DNA of 64,000 nucleotides from Kitagawia praeruptora (Eukaryota; Streptophyta; Magnoliopsida; Apiales; Apiaceae), in assembly GCA_037693485.1 (NCBI GenBank), contig CM075348.1:744001-808000 (forward strand), in the 5' to 3' direction. Shown here piece after piece: positions 1 to 10,599 of this stretch. Both the position numbers and the translations under genes were made by a program. Every line of letters begins with the position of its first letter. Positions within the stretch are counted from its first letter, which is position 1. The notes under the pieces were generated by a model, which worked only from the letters and a program-made list of their open reading frames with translations, searched no databases and was not told where the DNA came from.

Positions 1-95
1 AATACTGAATTAAAAACCAGATCTCTGTGGGAACGAACTTGACTTCTATCTGTATTACTTGTGACCACGTACGCTTGCGTGAAATTAGCATAACA
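1..95 (+). mobile_element. 3' end of an LTR, same family as element H (truncated by window)
   Basis: The first 95 bases match, in reverse complement, the LTR end at about 42763-42860. Both share the blocks 'gtgaccacgt', 'cgcttgcgtga' and 'gttcgttcccacagagat' read in opposite orientation. The match stops near a degenerate 'ataaca' terminus. This is therefore the right end of an H-family LTR in plus orientation. The rest lies outside the window and no internal domain is seen. Confidence 0.7.
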
Positions 96-1366
96 ATTAG
101 AAAAAATAGAAAGATGATATGTTTTAGTTGAAAAGATAATCGATTAATTATTAGTATTGCAGTGCACAGGTTTCTTGTATTATGTTATAAATTTTATTTA
201 ATATTAAAATTATGTTTTTATATAATCATTATTTTAATAATTTTTTAATTTTAATTTGTTATAAGTTAATATACTCATGTTTACAGATTATAATAATGTT
301 TCCTTATTATAAACAACGTATATGATTTTTAATATATTTTATTAATAATTGAAAATTTTGGTGTGATATTTTCGAGTATATATTAATGATTGTAAGATTT
401 GTTGTAAATTAAAAAGGTAACGTGTTTTAATTAGAAATATTAATGATTGAAAAATATGATACAATTGATCTTTTTAGGTGTTTATAAAAGGTAATATCTT
501 CAACTGAAAGTAAATATGAAAAATGCAATCGACTCATTACAATTTATTATATTATATTGTTATCTATTTTAGGTGTTACATTTTACTTGAAAATTATGGT
601 GGGATATTTTAGGTTATATATTAATGATTGAAAGATTTATTTTAAATTAAAAAGGTAATGTGTTTTAGTTCGAAAGGAAATATTAATGATCGAAAGATAT
701 GATATGATTCAGGTTTTTACGTGTTTATAAAATGTAATATCTTCAACTAAAACTAAATATGAAAAAGACAATCGACTAATTACCGTTAATTTTATACTAA
801 TTACCGTTAATTTTATTATATTAATGTGATATTTTCGGGTATATATTAATGATTGTAAGATTTGTTTTAAATTAAAAAGATAACGTGTTTTAGTTCGAAA
901 GGACATATTAATGATGGAAAGATATGATACGATTGGTGTTTTTAGGTGTTTATAAAATGTAATATCTTGACTACTTACCATTAATTATATTATGTTATTA
1001 CTTATTTTAGATTGTAAGATTTGTTTTAAATTAAAAAGGTAACGTCTTTTAGACTTTTAGTTCGAAAGGAATATTAATGATGAAAATATATGATACAATT
1101 GATGTTTTAAGTTGTTTATAAAAGGTAGTATCTTGACTAATTATCATTAATTATATTATGTTATTACTTATTTTAGGTGTATTTTTTTTTATAATGAAGG
1201 GTAAATAATTAAATTCATGAAGTACCAAAAATAAGTACCAAAAAATAGGTACCAAAATTTTAATGTTTCGACTTTTATATAATAGTATAGATTTGTTTTA
1301 AATTAAAAGGTAACGTGTTTTAGTTCGAAAGAAAATATTAATGATGGAAAAAAATAATACGATTTA

Positions 1367-1615
1367 CTCCCTCCGTCCCTTTGAATTCTTTACATTTGCG
1401 GACCAGTTTCTGGCACGGATTTTAAGGTGAATTTTAAGGATAGTTCTATAACTTATTTTTGATATTTCATTTTTTGTATAAAAATAGGATTGTTCTATTT
1501 TTATACAAAAAAATAAAATATCAAAAATAAGTTATAGAACTATCCTTAAAATGCACCATAAAAATGCGTGTCAGACACGCACTTTTATGTAAAGAAATGG
1601 GTAGGACAGAGGGAG
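1367..1615. mobile_element. Stowaway-type MITE (Tc1/mariner-like)
   Basis: A 249-bp foldback element begins CTCCCTCCGTCCC and ends GGACAGAGGGAG, the classic Stowaway terminus, flanked on both sides by TA. The interior is a near-perfect palindrome: the arm starting 'aaggatagttctataactta' at about 1437 returns inverted near 1550. Removing it restores the surrounding repeat module ('gattTAtgtttttaggtg'), which confirms insertion into the array. It has no coding capacity and would be mobilised in trans by a mariner-like transposase. Confidence 0.9.
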
Positions 1616-2022
1616 TATGTTTTTAGGTGTTTATAAAAGATAATATCTTGACTAATAACCATTAATTATATTATGTTATTACTTATTTTAGATTGTAAGA
1701 TCTGTTTTAAATTAAAAAGGTAACGTGTTTTAGACTTTTAGTTCGAAAGGAAATATTAATGATGGAAAGATGTGATACGATTGATGTTTTTAGTTATTTA
1801 TAAAAGGTAGTATCTTGACTAATTACCATTAATTATATTATGTTATTACTTATTTTAGGTGTATTTTTTTTTATAATGATGGGTAAGTAAGTAAATTCAC
1901 GAAGTACCAAAAATAGGTTCAAAAAAACATGTACCAAAACTTTTAATGTTTCGGTTTTTATATAATAGTATAGATTTTATTAATAATTAAAAAATATGGT
2001 ACGATATTTTCGGATATATATT

Positions 2023-2695
2023 ATTGATTGTAAGATTAGTTTTAAATCAAAAAGGAAACGTATTTTAATTCGAAATGAAATATTAATGATTGGAAGATAT
2101 GATAAAAGCTAACATCTTCAACTAAAAGTAAATATGAAAAAGGCAATCGACTACTTACCATTAATTATATTATGTTAATATTTATTTTAGGTGTTTTAAT
2201 ATTTATTTTAGTTGTTTTAATATATATTTTTCTTTATAATGAAGGGTAAATAAGTAAATTCACGAAATACCAAAAAATAGGTACAAAAAAACTGGTACCA
2301 ATTTATATAATCATTATTTTTTACATAATTTTTAATTTTAATTAATATTATTTAATATACACATGTTTACGGATTATACTAATGTTTCTTTATTATAAAC
2401 AAAGTATATTTTTAATATATTTTATTAATAATTGAAAAATATTGTATGATATTTTCGGGTATATATTAATGATTGTAAGATTAGTTTTAAATCAAAAAGG
2501 AAACGTATTTTAATTCGAAAGTTAATATTAATGATTGGAAGATATGATAAAAGGTAACATCTTCAACTAAAAGTAAATATGAAAAAGGCAATCGACTAAT
2601 TACCATTAATTATATTATGTTAAAATTTATTTTAGGTGTTTTAATATATATTTTTCTTTATAATGAAGGGTACATAAGTAAATTCATGAAGTATA
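2023..2695 (+). repeat. First copy of a ~674-bp tandem duplication
   Basis: This segment is followed directly by a nearly identical copy at 2696-3369. Internal landmarks recur at constant spacing: the module start at 2023/2696 and the second module at 2466/3141. The second copy carries a small extra repeat of 'ttttaggtgttttaatat'. The high identity, compared with the degenerate neighbours, points to a recent duplication. Confidence 0.8.
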
Positions 2696-3369
2696 TTAAT
2701 GATTGTAAGATTAGTTTTAAATCAAAAAGGAAACGTATTTTAATTCGAAAGGAAATATTAATGATTGGAAGATATGATAAAAGGTAACATCTTCAACTAA
2801 AAGTAAATATGAAAAAGGCAATCGACTACTTACCATTAATTATATTATGTTAATATTTATTTTAGGTGTTTTAATATTTATTTTAGGTGTTTTAATATAT
2901 ATTTTTCTTTATAATGAAGGGTAAATAAGTAAATTCACGAAATACCAAAAAATAGGTACAAAAAAACTGGTACCAATTTATATAATCATTATTTTTTACA
3001 TAATTTTTAATTTTAATTAATATTATTTAATATACACATGTTTACGGATTATACTAATGTTTCCTTATTATAAACAAAGTATGTTTTTAATATATTTTAT
3101 TAATAATTGAAAAATATTGTATGATATTTTCGGGTATATATTAATGATTGTAAGATTAGTTTTAAATCAAAAAGGAAACATATTTTAATTCGAAAGTTAA
3201 TATTAATGATTGGAAGATATGATAAAAGGTAACATCTTTAACTAAAAGTAAATATGAAAAAGGCAATCGACTAATTATCATTAATTATATTATGTTAAAA
3301 TTTATTTTAGGTGTTTTAATATATATTTTTCTTTATAATGAAGGGTACATAAGTAAATTCACGAAATAC
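2696..3369 (+). repeat. Second copy of the ~674-bp tandem duplication
   Basis: Direct tandem copy of 2023-2695, differing by scattered single-base changes and short indels (for example 'gaaacgtatt' versus 'gaaacatatt'). It is non-coding. Confidence 0.8.
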
Positions 3370-3514
3370 CAAAAAACAGATACCAAAAAATTGGTACCGA
3401 AAAACAGGTACCAAAACTTTCAATGTTTCAGAATTTATATAATAGTATAGATTTGGGAAATTCTCGACTTTTTCTGGGTTTTAGACCCAGCTTTCTTGTC
3501 CAATAATTCTTTAC

Positions 3515-4089
3515 TAGAGCGGGCAATCGGATCGTGTCGTGTACTTTTGTGTCGTGTACTTTCGTGTTTCGTGTACTTGAAGGTGAAACCCGTATCCACC
3601 CGAAACAGGATTCGTGTACTTGAATATGAAACCCGTATCCACCCGAAATGAATTCGTGTACTTTCGTGTCGTGTTTCGTGTATATATTATATAAAAATAA
3701 AAATAAAATTTAGTTAAAATTTATTAGTAAATATTATATTCATATGAAATATACATTAAATATTTTACATTTCCATATATAAATATAAATACAACTCTAT
3801 AAAAACTTGTAAATATGTATATTTTTGTGTAAAATATATATCCTTATAAAAAAATATTAATATATACATAAAATCTATAAGTAGTAAATTATTAACATCT
3901 TTATTTCGTGTACTTTCGTGTACTTTCGTGTACCCAAAATGAAAACCCATACCCGACACTAAATCTATCGTGTAATTTCGTGTTCGTGTACTTTCGTGTT
4001 TCGTGTACTAAAAATCAAAACCCATATCCGTATTTTTTCGTGTCGTTTCGTGTCGTGTTCACGTGTCGTGTACCAAATTGCCAGGTCTA
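3515..4089. mobile_element. hAT-like non-autonomous transposon with 8-bp TSD
   Basis: The 575-bp element has imperfect terminal inverted repeats, TAGAGCGGGCAAT at the left and ATTGCCAGGTCTA at the right. It is flanked by the 8-bp direct repeat TTCTTTAC at 3507-3514 and 4090-4097. An 8-bp duplication is the hAT superfamily signature. Both subterminal regions are packed with variants of 'cgtgtactttcgtgt', about ten in total, of the kind that bind hAT transposases. The centre (about 3680-3900) is AT-rich. Short reading frames across the repeats are low-complexity and are not called as genes. Confidence 0.75.
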
Positions 4090-4249
4090 TTCTTTACTCT
4101 TCATCACAAAGGAAAAAAGAAAAGAAAAATAAATAATTCCTTACTCTTTTTATTTTAGTTATTATTATTATTTTTTAAGAAATTCTCGATTTTTCCAAAT
4201 GATTTCATTACATATATTGGTCTTACAATCGGCACCCCTAAAATAAGGA

Positions 4250-4813
4250 ATTATACTTATCATACGCTTAATGAAAATGTTAATGAAACTTTAAGTTACT
4301 GTTTTTTTTTAAAATAATTCTCATGGATATCCTTCTACAATTGACTTTTTCAAATTCTACCATTTTAATATTAATGAAATCAAATGATTGTTTTTAATTA
4401 AAATAAAATACTAAACAAAATAAAAGAAAAACTTGAGTCGGATGGATACCATATCAGTGGGATTCAATTAGAAAGAGTGAGAGTTAGGGTTCGATTAGAA
4501 AGGAAAAAAAAGGGAAAAGAGGATTTTCCACTATCATCAAAATCATCTCATCTGGACTTGCAGGTATGTGTACGATTCATTTATATAAATGTGTTTCGTT
4601 AGTATATATTTCACTTAAATTATGGTCTCCACCGGACTTAACTTATCTTTTATTGTATTTAGTATTTTATTTTATTTGAAAAGAGTTATTTCATTTTATT
4701 AAGAGTGAAATGATATCATTTGAAAAAGTCAATTGTAGAAGGCACCAGTGAAAATTATTCAAAAAAGGTAGTGAATTAACGTTTCTTTAACGGAAGGGTA
4801 TGACAAGTATAAT
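4250..4813. mobile_element. Long-inverted-repeat element (MULE/foldback-like) with a possible captured exon
   Basis: The left arm (about 4250-4440) and right arm (about 4632-4813) are inverted repeats of roughly 180-190 bp. Shared blocks include 'ctacaattgactttttcaaa', 'aaaataaaatacta' and the outer 'attatactt(a/g)tcatac'. The unique centre (about 4441-4631) is purine-rich and contains 'gagagttagggttcg' and 'gacttgcag|gtatgtg', which resembles a 5'UTR exon ending at a splice donor. I could not identify a clean 9-bp TSD, so a Mutator assignment is only suggested by arm length. Confidence 0.5.
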
Positions 4814-4821
4814 GTGAAAAT

Positions 4822-5620
4822 AAAAACTGAAATGAAACTGAAACCGAACCGAAATTGAAACCGGTAAAAAACGATAAAAATCAAACCGTTTAAAACCGAA
4901 AAACCAAAAAACCGAACCGTTACAAGTGGCTCGATTTCGGTTCTGAATTTAAACCGAACCGAAAAAAAACTAAACCGATCAAATTACTAAAATATATTAT
5001 AATATTACTAAAATATCCATATTATTATTTATTATATACCATTATATTTTATATTTTATAAATTTTAATATACATATATCGTAATGATAAGTCATGAATG
5101 AAAATGTGGGTTTTATATTTGATTATTTGGGCCTCTGATACTTAGATCAATTACATAGACTTGGTTTTACGCTCTATTCTGTTGCTTTTCTTGGTAAATG
5201 TTTGCAAATGTAATTGTGTTATCTGTGTATTATTATGTTCATTATTCAATATAATCAAAGTTATTTCCATTATCATATTACCTAATATGTCTATTATTAT
5301 TTATTTGTTTTTATTTTTATTTGTGACTTTACATATTTCTTTTTTTTTTTACCCTGGTATTTTGTATGTTCATAGGCTTTGCAAGGAGCCCAAGAGTATC
5401 TAATATAATTGTTTTTTCGGTTTTAAAAATGATTATGGAAATAAATTTAATGTTTTTTAATTTTTCCGATTTTACAACCGAAACCTAATCGAAAGCAACC
5501 GAATCGAGGTTTTTGAAACCGAAACCAAATCGTGCAGTTTGGTTGCGATTACGGTTTTCAATATTTAAAATCGATAACATGTGATTTTGGTTTTGATTTC
5601 ATCCAAAAATTGAGCCGAAT
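4822..5620. mobile_element. AACCGAA-rich element, probably a non-autonomous DNA transposon
   Basis: Two blocks rich in 'aaccgaa' and its complement (about 4830-4990 and 5415-5620) flank an AT-rich core of about 420 bp. This organisation is common in degenerate plant DNA transposons. Exact ends and a TSD were not resolved. An 80-codon frame at 5161-5403 lies in the AT-rich core and has no recognisable protein features. Confidence 0.35.
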
Positions 5621-5632
5621 CGAACCATACTC

Positions 5633-5760
5633 TCCCCTAATTTTAGAGAATGCTATTCGTAAGACCAAAATATAAAATGTCATCATTTGTAAAAACCAAT
5701 TGTTGAAGGTCCACCAATAAGACTTTCCCTTATTCTTTTTCTCACCAAACAACAAACATC
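5633..5760 (+). repeat. Additional copy of the inverted-repeat element arm
   Basis: The block 'aaatgtcatcatttgt' through 'caattgttgaaggtcc' is a diverged copy of the arm at 4690-4770. It is also the inverse of 4175-4248 ('ttggtcttacaatcgg'). It shows that several copies of the same foldback family are clustered here. Confidence 0.5.
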
Positions 5761-5825
5761 TTCACTTAATATGCTCTGTTCCGGAAACAAATTTTAATAT
5801 TAAAATGAAAAAATAACTATATAAA

Positions 5826-6660
5826 TGTTGGGAAAAATTCACTATATTACACAATAATGAGACAGTGATATATATTAAACAAGAATAGGTAATTAACCAA
5901 ATAACGAAACAAAACACGAAGGCATAAACAAGAATATAATCAGAGACTGTAATCATCAAGAAAGTAAGAAACACTTATCTCTTATATCCAAACGTACTAT
6001 TCTGCATATATAATATACAAAATAAATACGTAACTGATATACAACAAAAAAGAAAGAATTAATTATTCTGATTTAATCGCATTAACAGCAGCAGATCATA
6101 ATTTATTTTTCAGTTACAGTAACATCAGGATTTGACCGTCAGGATCTGATGTCCATCCGGATCAGGATTTGGATCATCAGTATTTGACGTAAGGATCTGA
6201 TCAGGACTTGACCCATCAGTATTTGATGTCTGGCCAGGTCCATCAGGATTTAATCCCAAGTACTGATCCTCAGTATACTGCTGTAACAAATAAAGTCCGA
6301 TTGCATGTTCCTGTTAAAATAAATCAACTAATTCAAGAATCAGGTAATAAAATTCCTCCTCGCCCAGGTCACCTCGCGTACGCAAAACGCCGAGACATTC
6401 GCCCAAACCGCCCTTCGACCCAACCCGTCCCGTGTCGTGTCGTGACGAGGCGAGGCGGCGGCGCGTGTGTGTGCGCGCGCGAGGCCCACACTACTATCAT
6501 GCACACCCACATGCCTTAGTAGTTGTGCACTACACTTGCACATGGAGCTATATAAAGCCACCAACCTTTCATTACCAATTCAATGTGGGGCTCAAGTTAT
6601 TTCAACTGTAACAACCCACATAACCCATGTTAAATATCCTTCTTTCAAATGTCTCCAAAT
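5826..6660 (+). mobile_element. Decayed E-family LTR (copy 1)
   Basis: The segment begins TGTTGG and is alignable, with gaps, to the LTR starting at 41473. Shared blocks include 'ataacgaaacaaaacacgaa' near 5900, a field of 'catcaggatttga'/'catcagtatttga' motifs at 6120-6260, and a strongly conserved GC-rich block at about 6356-6500. A TATA box and 'aatgtgggg' follow at about 6583. No internal domain remains: about 6660 onward is the relic of a gypsy element. The family cannot be assigned from an LTR alone, though TGTTGG ends are common in copia elements. Confidence 0.6.
6549..6556 (+). promoter_or_regulatory. TATA box of E-family LTR
   Basis: TATATAAA lies just downstream of the GC-rich block. 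It is conserved in position and sequence with 42619-42626 in the other E-family LTR ('ctatataaagcca'). Confidence 0.6.
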
Positions 6661-6953
6661 GTCGGCGAGCCCATAATGGGTTTAATATATCGATGATAAG
6701 AACGTGTATTGGAGTGTAAGACGTGTAGTAATATGGAGTATATAGAAGTATGACCAATAGTGTCTCGTGTAAAGATACTGGTAGAAATGATTGATGGAAA
6801 AGAACAAGTATTGAGAAAGGAGGACATGACAATGGTAAGAGTGTTGGGGAGAAAATAAGAAGGTTGTGGAGTCAACATGAGAATTAGAGCGTAGAATGCT
6901 CAGTTGTATCTTACGTAGATTCTGAGGATGAAATCCTTTTAAGGAGGGAAGAC
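6660..6953 (+). pseudogene. Relic of chromovirus integrase C-terminus and chromodomain, with PPT (element G)
   Basis: Translated on the plus strand with stops, this segment aligns to the last ~80 residues of the gypsy polyprotein seen intact at 61415-61678. Examples are 'FNISMIR' against 'FHVSMLR' and 'VEMIDGKEQVLR' against 'VEIMDRKDQVLR'. In another frame 'VEST*ELE' matches 'EESTWELE'. It carries several stops and at least one frameshift. A purine-rich tract (6941-6953) follows directly before the LTR start at 6954, the expected order at the 3' end of a plus-strand element. The chromodomain places G in the chromovirus branch, likely Tekay-like as for F. Confidence 0.7.
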
Positions 6954-8583
6954 TGTAATAACCAGAAATTCTGACACTTAGTAATAAGTGAGATTTTGGT
7001 ATTTATTTTTTTCATTTTTATGAAACAATGATATTTAGTATGTCGCATATGAGAAATGATGATTCGAGAGTATATTAGTAACGTATGAGAAAAATAAGTA
7101 TATGATCCAGTTAGTTTTCGAAGATTCTCGTTTTTTGAGATTTCTCGAGAAAGTGAATAGTAATTTATCGAGATGAATAGTAATTTTGGTGGAATATTAT
7201 TTTTGGAGAATGCGATAGAGGATATTATATGAGTAACTATAGTCTTCTTCGTCATTGAAAGATTTGACTCTGAAGTATTTTAAAAGGAATTTAGAACGTT
7301 TTAGTATATAACGTATCTAAACTTCCAGGAATTTATAAAAAGATCTGTAAGTCGGAAAAATGTGTATGAACACTCTATACGAGGGTAGGAATGGGAATTG
7401 AATTTAGAAATTATGAGGAACATTATTTCAGGAGCAAGTTTTGAGATAATTCTTATAGTACATAGAAGGATGAATAATAAAGGTGAATAGTATCTGTCAT
7501 AAGTTCGATATTTATTAATACGACTTATGGAACTTAAGAAGTGGAAGTATATTATGGAAGTACGTTTAATATAAGCGTAATTTTTGAAGATGGGCATTTT
7601 TACAAAATAACGAGAAGATGAATAGTAACTTTTGAGAAAAAGAATAGTAGAATGATTGAAGAAGTATTATTTCGAGGGATATAAAATGATGAGAATTATT
7701 CCGTTACATGACGATAACGGGAATGAAGTAAATGAGGAATTATGTGATTGTTATATTTATTAATGGGCCGAACATTATGAGAATTAAAGCTAGCAAGTAG
7801 AAATGTGAATTACATGAATTAAACTAGAAAAGAAATTGTAAAAGAAAGTAAAATGGATGGTCAATTTGCTTGGCCATCACATAATATGATAATTGGAGAT
7901 AAAATCAACCTATCTAGCACTATTCATGCTCATCCAAAAGGGCAAGGTCGAAGTTATGCTTGGAGAAAGAAGCCATAGAAAAGCTTGGAAGAAATTTTTT
8001 TTTGCTTGCTTTCTAGTAGTTCCAAAATTACCAAATACATATATAGCTTATATAAAATACATACAAACATATAGCACGGCTTGGAATGAGGAATAAGAGC
8101 TAGAACAAGAGGTTTTGGCTAGAGTTGGATTCGGGTTCTTGAAGAAAAGAGAAGAGGAGGAGCTAAGATCGCCGGGGGTATAATCTCTATCCTAGATCAT
8201 TGTATTTATGTAATTATTTTGAGTATTAGATGATGTTTTGATGCATGTGTATAATCAGTAAAGTGTGGGTATTTGTTGTTGTTGATTGTATGGAGTATTT
8301 CAATTGATTAAAGGGGGTTATAAGGTGGATTAGTGAGGAGAAATTATGGCTAGTTGTTTTGGGCGCCGGAAGGCTGTCCGAGACACGGTTTTGCGTAGTA
8401 TTTTGAGTATTTTTCTCACTGGTTCAGGGCAATGGTTTCATGTGGAGACGATCTAGACGAAGTCTAGTTTGTGTACACGCAAACGGCGAGCCTTTCTGAG
8501 CTACGATTTAGGAAATATGAATGATTTTGTAAAAACTACCTGACGGTGAACAATGTCGTGTAGTTACTGAATTTTGAGGAGTT
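6954..8583 (+). mobile_element. 3' LTR of gypsy element G (interrupted by element D)
   Basis: The LTR begins TGTAATAACCAGAAATTC directly after the PPT and resembles the F LTR start (TGTAAGAACCCAGATTTT). It runs at least to 8583, where the minus-strand Sirevirus D begins. The remainder should lie beyond the other end of D, outside the window. I see no genes in these 1.6 kb; short frames here are AT-rich and unsupported. Confidence 0.6.
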
Positions 8584-9322
8584 TGTTAACTCGAATAACT
8601 TGTAGAAGGGGGGGTTGAATACAAGTTATATAATCATGTCTGATTTTTGCTTGATTAAATAAACAAGAATAAACGAATGAATCAAATTCTGTTTGTATTA
8701 ATAAGATCAAATACAAACTCTACCAAATGTGTACAAATACCTTTAGCAGCTGCTAACAAAATAAATCTCTCTCTCTGTTTGTTTCGTACTCTCGAATACA
8801 AACCTTATACAGAGCTACGCACATTCGCTTGACTCGAACTCTTTTACAATGATATAGAGAGAATATTTATAATGTTTCCTATCAACTAATTACAGAAAGA
8901 TAATCTATACATGACAATGCTCTACCGTCCAGTTGATAGTTTCCATCAATAGAAAATTCTTTCCTTCATAAAATCTTCTTGCTTGTTCCTCAAACAAAGA
9001 TCTTGTTTTATAGCACTTGCCAGTTTCTATAGCATCCATAATGACATCATCAGTAACACGACTGATATCAGGATTCCATCTTACATCAGGATCTGACCAT
9101 CCCATCAGTACTTGATCAGTAGTTAACTTGACATATCAGGATTCAATCTCTGTTCCTGACATGTAGTACTCGATGCACTGTTCATTCCTGACTAAACTTT
9201 ACAGATAACTGTCTAATACATATTTCCTATACAAAGTGCTAAATCCTTTATAAATCAGGATATACAAGAAGTATAAGTAAAATTCTATTCTTAACATCAC
9301 AACTCATGAATTATTCCTAACA
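8584..9322 (-). mobile_element. 3' LTR of element D (739 bp)
   Basis: Read on the minus strand it starts TGTTAGGAATAATTC and ends in a poly-C run, 'ttctacaagtt' and GAGTTAACA, the same termini as the A and B LTRs. The PPT (complement of 'atctccccct' at 9323-9332) adjoins it, so this is the 3' LTR. The 5 bases at 8579-8583 (GAGTT) would be the TSD; its partner is not in the window. Confidence 0.9.
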
Positions 9323-9487
9323 ATCTCCCCCTATTTATGCTTTAAAATCTAAAGCATAAATCTGAGTTGTTGATGTCAAAACATATAACAAAACAATCAG
9401 AATAGAATTTATGAATTCAAAAATCATGAAGTTAAGTACCTCCTTTTTCAGATATAGACATAGTATCCAGTACTTAGAAGAAAGAAT

Positions 9488-10599
9488 TCAACTATTTGAT
9501 GCTTCTTTTCCTTTACCACTTCCCTGATAAGATTCACCTATGTCATTGTCTTTATCTCCCCTACCAGTTCTTCTTTTATCTCCCTTAGTCTGTTGTTGTT
9601 GTCGTCTTTGAATTGTCTTTATCTCCCCCTTTTTGACATCAGCAACATTAATTCCAAGAGATTCAGTAACAGAACAAATGAGATTCATCAGAACTGCTTG
9701 ATTTTCCATAATAGTGACTTGGTTATCTTCAAGTATTTGAAGTCTTGATTGAATTTCAACTTGAGATTTCTGAATGTCTTGTAGAACTTCAGAATTAACT
9801 TCAATGTTGGAAGTATTTGGAATATCTTCAGATTCAAGTCTTGTAGAAGAAGTTGCCTGTGTAGAATGATATTCAAGTAATAAAACTCGATTAGAGTTAC
9901 AAACATCTTCATCTTTCTGATCTGAAGTTTCAATATGATCATCTTGTTCTTCACCAGTATTCTGTGTACTAACATCTACAAAACCTGACTCCTCCTTAGA
10001 TTGATCAGATACTGTTGATGTCTCAATTCTGGCTGATATTGGTAGTACAAACAAAGGAATACTTGGATCATTAGAAATATCTTCTGGTACTGGTAGTGTA
10101 GAAGTTTGTCATAGCCTTTCACCTCTTCTGTTTATAATTCTTGTAAGCCTTTCTTTTTGCTTCTGAGCTTTAACTTCTGGCTTTGAGTTGTGCTTTGCTA
10201 AGTCATTCTTCTCATACATCTTGATAAAAGAATAAGTACCAGCATCCATACCAAGATTATTAGACCAAGATTCAGGAAAAACCTGATCCCAGAAATCAAA
10301 TGATGGTGATTTTCCTAATGTTCTCTCCCTCACTATGAAGTTGATCATCCATACCCTCATTCTCACTTTGACTATCTAAAGTCAACACTCTTTCTACCTC
10401 TCCTTTTGCCTGGTCAGGAGCCAGCCGCTCTGATTGTGGATCAATATCCATCTTTTCAAGTGTATCACTCAAATTTGGATAAGTGCTCTCATGACCTACA
10501 AAAAAATAGAGTTTAGAAGAAGTTTTTATACCTGAACTCACATGGAGAGAGGGTTCCTCATTTGGCATGGGGCTTGAGGTTTTCTCCAAGGAGTGAGCT
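9488..10599 (-). pseudogene. D ORF3, C-terminal part, frameshifted
   Basis: This is the 3' third of the Sirevirus third ORF, equivalent to roughly the last 360 residues of the intact ORF3 at 51776-55090. It is read in three frame segments (about 10589-10296, 10366-10109 and 10054-9488). One visible cause is a 4-nt insertion at about 10305-10312 relative to A. The C-terminal coiled-coil region with 'LQILEDNQVTIMENQAVLMN' and the basic tail are recognisable. The upstream half is absent because of D's internal deletion, and A is inserted at its broken edge. Confidence 0.8.

Larger units (their letters stand above)
96..3470. repeat. AT-rich array of degenerate tandem/dispersed repeats
   Basis: No gene is visible in these 3.4 kb. 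The region is very AT-rich and built from repeated modules. One module begins 'attaatgattgtaagat' and continues through 'aaaaaggtaacgt', 'cgaaaggaaatattaatga', 'caactaaaagtaaatatga' and 'ggtgttttaatat'. Degenerate copies start near 377, 620, 840, 1010, 1680, 2023, 2466, 2696 and 3141. A second module carries 'aagtaccaaaaata' and ends 'tatataatagtatagat' at about 1277-1292, 1956-1975 and 3434-3453. The reverse complement of that end, TCTATACTATTATA, resembles the 5' terminus of many plant Helitrons. That assignment is tentative. Confidence 0.6.

Noticed and set aside
709..981. 90-codon frame on the minus strand and other short frames in the AT-rich array
   Set aside because: The composition simply follows the AT-rich repeats; the frame crosses repeat-module boundaries and has no recognisable domain.
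5161..5403. 80-codon hydrophobic frame on the plus strand
   Set aside because: The hydrophobicity follows from T-rich sequence inside a non-autonomous element; no homology or context supports a gene.
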